Of a stretch of 10,516 nucleotides of DNA, positions 6,769 to 10,516 are shown piece after piece (the stretch's first letter is position 1; each line of letters opens with the position of its first letter). The translations under genes were made by a program, and so were the position numbers. The DNA is from an uncultured Clostridia bacterium. Lineage in GTDB: Bacteria > Bacillota > Clostridia > Lachnospirales > Lachnospiraceae. The notes under the pieces were generated by a model, which worked only from the letters and a program-made list of their open reading frames with translations, was not told the origin of the DNA and did no database searches. Location: positions 1-10,516 of the forward strand of contig CALBNS010000130.1 in the NCBI GenBank assembly GCA_937896665.1, read 5' to 3'.

Positions 6769-7068
6769 TCATTTAAATATTCTTGTAATATCCTGATACC
6801 GATTCACTACCCGATAAATCTCCACAAACTCTTTTCCGACCTTATATATAATTACATAATCATTCCAGATTGCATATTTGTAATCTGTTCGGAAACTAAC
6901 ACGTTTTGATAACTCATCTCCCATCCCTGGAAACAACTGTATATTTTCAAATTTGTTATAAATCTTTTCTATTGTCTCAGTCGCCTTCTCGGCATTGTCA
7001 TCAGCTATATAATCACGTATTTCTTTCAAATCTTTTACAACGAGCGGGTTAATCCGAAGCTTCATCAT
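6769..7068 (-). CDS. Type II toxin, RelE/ParE family
   Basis: A 99-aa protein with the RelE/ParE pattern: KLRINPLVVKDLKEIRDYIA at the N-terminus, a helical stretch ending in FPGMGDEL, then the beta-rich half VSFRTDYKYAIWNDYVIIYKV and EIYRVVNRYQDITRIF. In this superfamily members either cleave ribosome-bound mRNA (RelE) or poison DNA gyrase (ParE). The sequence alone does not decide which; the N-terminal helices and short C-terminal tail resemble ParE-like members more. It is downstream of and overlaps the antitoxin gene by 20 nt, with a GGGGGG Shine-Dalgarno inside the antitoxin coding sequence 8 nt before ATG 7068. The next codon is also ATG. It looks intact. Confidence 0.88.
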   Translation of the reverse strand: MMKLRINPLVVKDLKEIRDYIADDNAEKATETIEKIYNKFENIQLFPGMGDELSKRVSFRTDYKYAIWNDYVIIYKVGKEFVEIYRVVNRYQDITRIFK

Positions 7069-7321
7069 AGATTATTCCCCCCATAGCTGCTTTAAGTTCA
7101 TCCAGACTTAACCATCCTTCTCCATCTTTTACAGCTTCTTCTGCTTCCTGCAATTTCATCAACAGTTTCTTTTCTGCTCTATCTTTTTCATAATCTTCAA
7201 TATCAAGCACTACAAATCTTCCTCTTCCATTCTTAGTAAGAAAGACTGGTTCCCCTGCCTGACAGTTCTTCAAAACTTCATTATAATTTCTTAAATCTGA
7301 TACTGGTAAGATATTTGGCAT
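7049..7321 (-). CDS. Type II antitoxin, Phd/YefM family
   Basis: The start ATG 7321 (MPNILPVSDLRNYNEVL) is chosen because GGGAG lies 8 nt before it. An ATG two codons upstream (7327) is too close to that site. The 90-aa protein has the Phd/YefM DNA-binding N-terminus (PVSDLRNYNEVLK, then GEPVFLTKNGRGRFVVLDIEDYE) followed by a helical, acidic C-terminal part (from KLQEAEEAVKDGEGWLSLDEL), which in this family neutralises the toxin. It is the first gene of the pair and overlaps the toxin gene. It probably represses the pair's promoter, where inverted repeats lie at 7354-7364 and 7339-7347. Confidence 0.9.
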   Translation of the reverse strand: MPNILPVSDLRNYNEVLKNCQAGEPVFLTKNGRGRFVVLDIEDYEKDRAEKKLLMKLQEAEEAVKDGEGWLSLDELKAAMGGIIYDEASD

Positions 7322-7353
7322 ATGCATTCTCCCTTCTCAATAATATTCTTATC

Positions 7354-7388
7354 TACTATTAGTATACACCAAAAGCTGTAAAATTCAA
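7354..7388 (-). promoter_or_regulatory. Toxin-antitoxin promoter and candidate operator
   Basis: On the minus strand TTGAAT (7383-7388), a 16-nt spacer and TATACT (7361-7366) form a promoter about 40 nt before the antitoxin start. A TACTA-T-TAGTA palindrome (7354-7364) overlaps the -10 and is a natural place for Phd/YefM autorepression. The -35 lies inside the terminator hairpin of the upstream remnant. Confidence 0.45.
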
Positions 7389-7408
7389 CGTGAAATTTTA
7401 CAGCTTTT
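7371..7408 (-). terminator. Intrinsic terminator, possibly bidirectional
   Basis: AAAAGCTGTAAAATT (7371-7385) and AATTTTACAGCTTTT (7394-7408) form a perfect 15-bp stem around CAACGTGA. It begins 4 nt after the stop codon of the EcsC-like remnant. On the minus strand the stem ends in a TTTT run, the layout of an intrinsic terminator. The A/T ends are symmetrical, so it could also stop + strand transcription. It insulates the toxin-antitoxin pair from upstream read-through. Confidence 0.75.
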
Positions 7409-7412
7409 CCTT

Positions 7413-7520
7413 TTAATTATCTTCTACACACGGTTTAAATGACATGAAGGTTAATCCTCCACCAATCACACCTCCCACAACCGGGATTACATGAACTGAA
7501 TCCTCTGATTTATTGTAACC
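7413..7520 (-). pseudogene. C-terminal scrap of an EcsC-like protein
   Basis: The minus-strand frame ends VIPVVGGVIGGGLTFMSF followed by KPCVEDN and a stop at 7413. The Gly-rich VPVVGGVIGGGL-type segment close to a C-terminus is what I associate with EcsC-family proteins. Upstream of about 7520 the same frame (open to 7601) runs antisense through a transposase fragment and no longer looks like EcsC, so only about the last 35 codons remain. It keeps its own terminator. The assignment rests on one short motif and is tentative. Confidence 0.4.
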
Positions 7521-7737
7521 AGAAACTTCTTTATTCCGGTCTATGTGCTTCGCGATAAGTTCAAAGGGAAATACCTTGCCTTGCTCGATTCTCTTTATCA
7601 TAAGAATCTGCTTTACTTTTCAGAAGCCTGTAAATATTTGCAGAATCTCAATGAATGGAACAAACTGAAAGATTCCCTTTACAGTAAGGACTGGTGTCCT
7701 TATATCAAAGAAACCTTTAACGGATTTGGCAATCCGG
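7521..7737 (+). mobile_element. Internal fragment of an IS91-family transposase gene
   Basis: The + strand frame from about 7521 to 7737, without a start of its own, encodes RNFFIPVYVLRDKFKGKYL, then KNLLYFSEACKYLQNLNEW, then SLYSKDWCPYIKETFNGFGN. This order (VLRDKFKGKYL, FSEACKYL, DWCPYIKETFNGFGN) matches the middle of IS91/IS801-type Y2 transposases as I know them. In those proteins it is followed by a YLGRYTHRIAIS-like segment bearing catalytic tyrosine. That part and both termini are missing, so the fragment is dead. It is bounded by an EcsC-like scrap on the left and an SRAP scrap on the right, both on the opposite strand. No ends of the element are visible. Confidence 0.7.
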
Positions 7738-7928
7738 TCATGCACCATAGAAACCGATGCATTTGCCCCCGTAGTTAAAATCACAAATCGATTCTGGTTC
7801 TGAAACTGATTAAAGCACCCTGCCATAAACAAAACCGGCCCGTTTCTCTCAAAACTGTATTTTTCTTTCTGTGGATTCCACTCATAAAATCCTTTTGCAG
7901 GGATCACACACCGCCGATGCAGTACACT
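7738..7928 (-). pseudogene. Middle fragment of an SRAP/YedK (HMCES-like) gene
   Basis: The minus strand encodes SVLHRRCVIPAKGFYEWN, then KEKYSFERNGPVLFMAGCFN, then RFVILTTGANASVSMVHDR. These are hallmark segments of SRAP (SOS-response-associated peptidase) proteins, which crosslink to abasic sites in single-stranded DNA: the CVIPAKGFYEW block with its conserved Glu, and the catalytic His of VHDR. The N-terminus carrying the catalytic Cys2 is absent (sequence before about 7928 does not fit). The C-terminus after VHDR is replaced by antisense transposase sequence. The longest open frame (7620-7907, GTG start) is therefore a chimera and not a working protein. Confidence 0.75.
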
Positions 7929-7936
7929 TATAATGA

Positions 7937-7960
7937 AAAGGAGTCACTCACGACTCCTTT
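7937..7960 (-). terminator. Terminator of the feo operon
   Basis: AAAGGAGTC (7937-7945) and GACTCCTTT (7952-7960) form a perfect 9-bp stem with a 6-nt loop. On the minus strand it is followed by TTTTCATT. It starts 21 nt after the stop of the small Cys-rich protein gene, so it ends the feoA-feoB transcript. Confidence 0.8.
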
Positions 7961-7981
7961 CCTGATACACATATATTGATT

Positions 7982-8143
7982 TTAGTGACATCCACAGCCT
8001 GTATTGTTCCTATTCTTCCTTGTACACTCGCCGGCTGCCGGACACCCAATGCATTTTACACCCTTCTTTTTTTGCTTCCTTATGTAAGCAATTGCCATTC
8101 CCATCATTACCAAAATAATCGCTATAATAATGAAATCTATCAT
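7982..8143 (-). CDS. FeoB-associated Cys-rich membrane protein
   Basis: A 53-aa protein starting at ATG 8143, 24 nt after the feoB stop, with a GAGGGG ribosome binding site 8 nt upstream. Residues 2-21 form one membrane helix (MIDFIIIAIILVMMGMAIAY). A basic stretch RKQKKKG follows, placing the tail inside by the positive-inside rule. The tail carries five cysteines: CIGCP (31-35), Cys40, and CGCH at the very end (Cys50, Cys52, His53). This is the pattern of the small FeoB-associated Cys-rich proteins (PF12669-type) found next to feoB in many Firmicutes. They are presumed to help iron passage or regulate FeoB at the membrane, but the mechanism is not established. The stop at 7982 is closely followed by the operon terminator. 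Confidence 0.88.
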   Translation of the reverse strand: MIDFIIIAIILVMMGMAIAYIRKQKKKGVKCIGCPAAGECTRKNRNNTGCGCH

Positions 8144-8167
8144 ACCGATGTCCCCTCTTTCTAATCA

Positions 8168-10177
8168 TTAAGCATTCTTCTTTTTTAATACATATTCAGC
8201 CGCTAAACTTTTATTTGTTTTCTGAATTAAGTATATCACAATTCCTGCCATTGCCAATACAGCAATCAGTCCTGGAACAAATCCTACTCCCACAGAACCT
8301 GTTGTGATAATAGTACCTATCTGGTATACAAGGAACCCAACTGTATAGCCTGTTCCAAGTTGAAGTGCAACACCGCCAAATAACCATTTTCTGTCTTTAA
8401 TTTCCGAATTCATAGCACCGATTGCAGCAAAACAAGGTGGTGTGTAAAGGTTGAACATCAGGTATGCAAGAGCCGCAGCCTTTGTAAGACCCATTACTGC
8501 TGCAACTTCATTTGCACCGCCAACTAATGCTAATTCCTCTGTATCAATAAAGTTTGTAATTGCATAACAAACAGCCAATGTACCAACAACGTTTTCTTTT
8601 GCAATAAAACCTGTAACTGCAGCTGCTGCAAGCTGCCATGCTGCAACACCTACGATTGGAACAAGCAATACTGCCACCGGAGATGCGATTGATGCAAGAA
8701 TAGAGGTATTTTCCATTCCTTCCTCAACAACTTGAAGTTGCCAGTTAAATGTCTGCATAATCTGTACAACCGTGTTACAGACAAGAATAATTGTACCGGC
8801 TTTGATAATATATGCCTTTGCACGGGACATCATAGACATAAATGCTCTCTTAAAACTAGGGATCTTATATTCCGGAAGTTCTATAATAAAGAAAGACTTT
8901 CTATTCTTATGTCCTGCAATCTTATTTACAAGCAGCGCACCTATAAGGATTAAGACAATACCCACGAAATACATCAGGGTACCAACCCATGATTCATCAC
9001 CAAAAAATGCACCCGCAAATAACGCAATAACCGGAAGTTTTGCACCACATGGCATAAACGGGGCTAGCATAGCAGTTGCTCTTCGTTCTCTCTCGTTACG
9101 AATCGTACGACAGGCCATAATACCAGGAATTGCACATCCTGATGTAATAACAAATGGGATAATCGATTTTCCTGATAAACCAACTTTTTTGAAAATCGGA
9201 TCCATCACAACACTTACACGCGCCATATAACCACAGTCTTCCAATAAAGCCATCAAAAAGTACATAACCATTACAAGCGGAAGGAAACCAACAACTGCGC
9301 CTACACCGCCGATGATTCCATCCACAAGAAGGGCCTGCACAAACGGAGAAGCTCCTGCAACCCAGCCTGCAACTATTTCTTGAAAACTTTCAATCCATCC
9401 CACTAACGTATCTGCAATGAATGGGCCTAATGTCGATTGTGAAATATCAAATACAAGGAACATTACAACAGCAAAGATTGGAATCCCCAGCCATTTATTT
9501 GTCAGAACTGCATCCACTTTATCCTGATTATTCTTGTGTTTTGTCAGAGTCTTCCGTTTTTCTACCTCAACCACAATTCTATTCACGAATTCAAAACGCT
9601 TTCTGTCCGCATTTTCCACTTCAATCTTATCTGTCAGATTGATTTTACCCTGTACATATGGCGCTTTCTGTTCTGTACCTTTCAATTTGACCGCCATTCT
9701 AACGACCTCCGTCAGACCCTTGTCATTTACAGATGTAGAAACGGTTTCAATTACTGGGCATCCCAATTTCTTTGACAATGCTACTGTGTCAATTTTATTT
9801 TCTTTCTTCAAATTGATATCACTCTTGTTCAGCGCAACAACTACCGGAACGCCTAATTCCAGCAACTGTGTTGTAAAGAAAAGGCTACGGCTCAGATTCG
9901 TAGCGTCAACAATATTGATGATCACATCCGGATTCTCATTTTTTACATAACCACTTGTGATACTTTCTTCGGATGTGAATGGAGACATCGAATAGGCACC
10001 TGGCAAATCTACCGCAATCAACGCTTCTGTTCCTTCGTAATAATTTTTCTTAATCGGGCTTTCTTTCTTATCTACTGTAACACCAGCCCAATTACCCACA
10101 CGCTCAGACCTTCCTGTCAGTGCATTGTACATAGTGGTTTTCCCACTGTTTGGATTACCTGTTAAAGCAATTCTCAT
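8168..10177 (-). CDS. feoB: Ferrous iron transporter FeoB
   Basis: A 669-aa inner-membrane Fe(II) transporter with an N-terminal G-protein domain. ATG 10177 has a consensus AAGGAGG site. G1 is GNPNSGKT (7-14), the switch/G2 region lies around VGNWAGVTV (27-35), G3 is DLPG (57-60), G4 is NKSD (117-120) and a G5-like SVNDKGL lies near 148-154. A helical GDI-like domain follows (about 170-225), then a polytopic membrane domain from about 230 with two Gate regions. It contains LEDCGYMAR (312-320), SGCAIPGIMACRT with Cys348 and Cys356, and FMPCGAKLPV with Cys377; a PCFAAIG segment lies near 590. The membrane cysteines proposed to line the iron path are all present. It lies downstream of feoA and upstream of the Cys-rich accessory gene and appears complete. 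No C-terminal FeoC domain is fused. Confidence 0.97.
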   Translation of the reverse strand: MRIALTGNPNSGKTTMYNALTGRSERVGNWAGVTVDKKESPIKKNYYEGTEALIAVDLPGAYSMSPFTSEESITSGYVKNENPDVIINIVDATNLSRSLFFTTQLLELGVPVVVALNKSDINLKKENKIDTVALSKKLGCPVIETVSTSVNDKGLTEVVRMAVKLKGTEQKAPYVQGKINLTDKIEVENADRKRFEFVNRIVVEVEKRKTLTKHKNNQDKVDAVLTNKWLGIPIFAVVMFLVFDISQSTLGPFIADTLVGWIESFQEIVAGWVAGASPFVQALLVDGIIGGVGAVVGFLPLVMVMYFLMALLEDCGYMARVSVVMDPIFKKVGLSGKSIIPFVITSGCAIPGIMACRTIRNERERRATAMLAPFMPCGAKLPVIALFAGAFFGDESWVGTLMYFVGIVLILIGALLVNKIAGHKNRKSFFIIELPEYKIPSFKRAFMSMMSRAKAYIIKAGTIILVCNTVVQIMQTFNWQLQVVEEGMENTSILASIASPVAVLLVPIVGVAAWQLAAAAVTGFIAKENVVGTLAVCYAITNFIDTEELALVGGANEVAAVMGLTKAAALAYLMFNLYTPPCFAAIGAMNSEIKDRKWLFGGVALQLGTGYTVGFLVYQIGTIITTGSVGVGFVPGLIAVLAMAGIVIYLIQKTNKSLAAEYVLKKKNA

Positions 10178-10201
10178 GTTTAGTTCCTCCTTATTTAAAT
10201 T

Positions 10202-10215
10202 AGTTATTTCTAACT
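10202..10215. promoter_or_regulatory. Short inverted repeat before feoB
   Basis: AGTTA (10202-10206) and TAACT (10211-10215) are inverted arms around TTTC, between the feoA terminator-like hairpin and the feoB ribosome binding site. It also contains TTAG-N6-CTAA, which faintly recalls DtxR/IdeR-type metal-repressor sites. It is far from a full consensus and could be chance in AT-rich DNA. Confidence 0.2.
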
Positions 10216-10222
10216 GCTATTT

Positions 10223-10253
10223 AAAAAATATAGTGATTGTGAAATCACTATAT
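10223..10253 (-). terminator. Terminator-like hairpin between feoA and feoB
   Basis: On the minus strand ATATAGTGATT-type arms (10228-10238 and 10243-10253) form a perfect 11-bp stem with a 4-nt loop (TCAC). A TTTTTT run follows, beginning at the base of the stem (10223-10228). The stem overlaps the last sense codon and stop codon of feoA. The form is that of an intrinsic terminator, although its stem is AU-rich. It would let only part of the transcripts reach feoB, or protect the feoA 3' end after processing. Confidence 0.6.
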
Positions 10254-10460
10254 AAAAATAACTCCGGCTAATTCATTATCAATATTATATCTGGCATCTT
10301 TGATAGAAACAACGCATCCACCTTTCAAGTGCGAAATCACGGTAATTGGTTCTCCACTATAGCAACCAAGCGAGAAAAGAAATGCATTCAGTTCTTCATC
10401 ATCTGTCAAAATGTCTTTGATAATATACTCTTTTTCTATTTCTGCATGTAAAAGATTCAT
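10248..10460 (-). CDS. feoA: FeoA-type ferrous iron transport protein
   Basis: A 70-aa SH3-like cytoplasmic protein of the FeoA family, encoded 70 nt upstream of feoB. The start ATG 10460 has GGAAGG 5 nt upstream. After a short N-terminal part, the FeoA core is visible: ELNAFLFSLGCYSGEPITVI (the 'LxxLGxxxGxxIxVI' pattern), then the hairpin LKGGCVVSIKDARYNI, and the C-terminal strand ELAGVIFI, equivalent to the usual 'A..I.V' end. FeoA is thought to bind or stimulate FeoB at the membrane. This one belongs to the shorter clostridial type with a variable N-terminus. A hairpin overlaps its stop codon. Confidence 0.88.
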   Translation of the reverse strand: MNLLHAEIEKEYIIKDILTDDEELNAFLFSLGCYSGEPITVISHLKGGCVVSIKDARYNIDNELAGVIFI

Positions 10461-10516
10461 GATTCCTTCCTATTCTGTCAAGCCCAAATCTATTGATTTT
10501 ACTGGCTTTGACGTAT
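10461..10516 (-). other. Leader of feoA; possible 3' end of an upstream gene
   Basis: One minus-strand frame is open from the window edge to TAG at 10470-10472 and would end ...KPVKSIDLGLTE, 9 nt before the feoA start. That spacing is typical of genes in one operon, so a further feo-operon gene may lie outside the window. The same stretch also forms an imperfect hairpin (GTCAAGCCC at 10477 with GGCTTTGAC at 10504, and an inner AAATC/GATTT stem). Fifteen open codons are too few to decide between a gene end and an untranslated leader. Confidence 0.25.

Noticed and set aside
7521..7601. N-terminal part of the 62-codon EcsC-like frame
   Set aside because: It is antisense to the transposase fragment; only the last ~35 codons look like a real C-terminus.
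7620..7737. C-terminal part of the 95-codon SRAP-like frame as genuine protein
   Set aside because: These codons are the exact antisense of the IS91-type transposase fragment, which has the better protein pattern, and they do not resemble SRAP after VHDR.
8772..9230. Long + strand open frames inside feoB
   Set aside because: Antisense shadows of the intact feoB frame, with no ribosome binding sites.
10200..10216. Fur or DtxR box before feoB
   Set aside because: Only a 5-bp inverted repeat with partial resemblance to a metal-repressor site; kept as a low-confidence repeat and not called as an operator for a named regulator.
1..10516. CRISPR array, tRNA, rRNA or prophage genes
   Set aside because: No regularly spaced repeats, cloverleaf-like segments or phage structural genes were seen on either strand.

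Overview
The window looks like chromosomal DNA of a low-GC, Gram-positive anaerobe, most likely a gut Lachnospiraceae member (Blautia/Dorea/Mediterraneibacter type). This is inferred from the AT-rich base composition, the strong AGGAGG-type ribosome binding sites, the ClpC and RadA types, the FeoA / FeoB / small Cys-rich protein iron-uptake operon, and the style of the accessory genes. No 16S or other species marker is present.

Left part (1-5053, all on the minus strand): a stress and DNA-repair block. In transcription order it holds a GntR/YtrA-type regulator, clpC (Hsp100 unfoldase) 13 nt downstream, a 137-aa beta-rich protein of unknown function with its own candidate promoter, and radA (branch-migration protein). 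ctsR, mcsA and mcsB, the usual partners of clpC in Bacillota, are absent. A GntR-family gene sits in their place, and a perfect 21-bp palindrome covers the -10 box of its promoter.

Middle (5148-7930): an accessory and decaying island. A PadR regulator starts divergently from the GntR-clpC promoter. It is followed by a small membrane-protein gene with a frameshift and by the first ~160 codons of an S41-peptidase-like gene. That gene is fused tail-to-tail to the first ~70 codons of an AAA ATPase on the opposite strand. Next come an intact-looking Phd/YefM-ParE/RelE toxin-antitoxin pair and a mosaic of three gene scraps: an EcsC-like C-terminus, an internal piece of an IS91-family transposase and the middle of an SRAP/YedK gene. 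The pattern suggests repeated deletions in a tolerated insertion zone between two core operons.

Right part (7937-10516, minus strand): a ferrous-iron uptake operon, feoA - feoB - a 53-aa FeoB-associated Cys-rich membrane protein, closed by a clear intrinsic terminator. A terminator-like hairpin between feoA and feoB overlaps the feoA stop codon and may adjust the feoA:feoB ratio. The last ~45 bases may be the end of another gene upstream of feoA, cut by the window edge.
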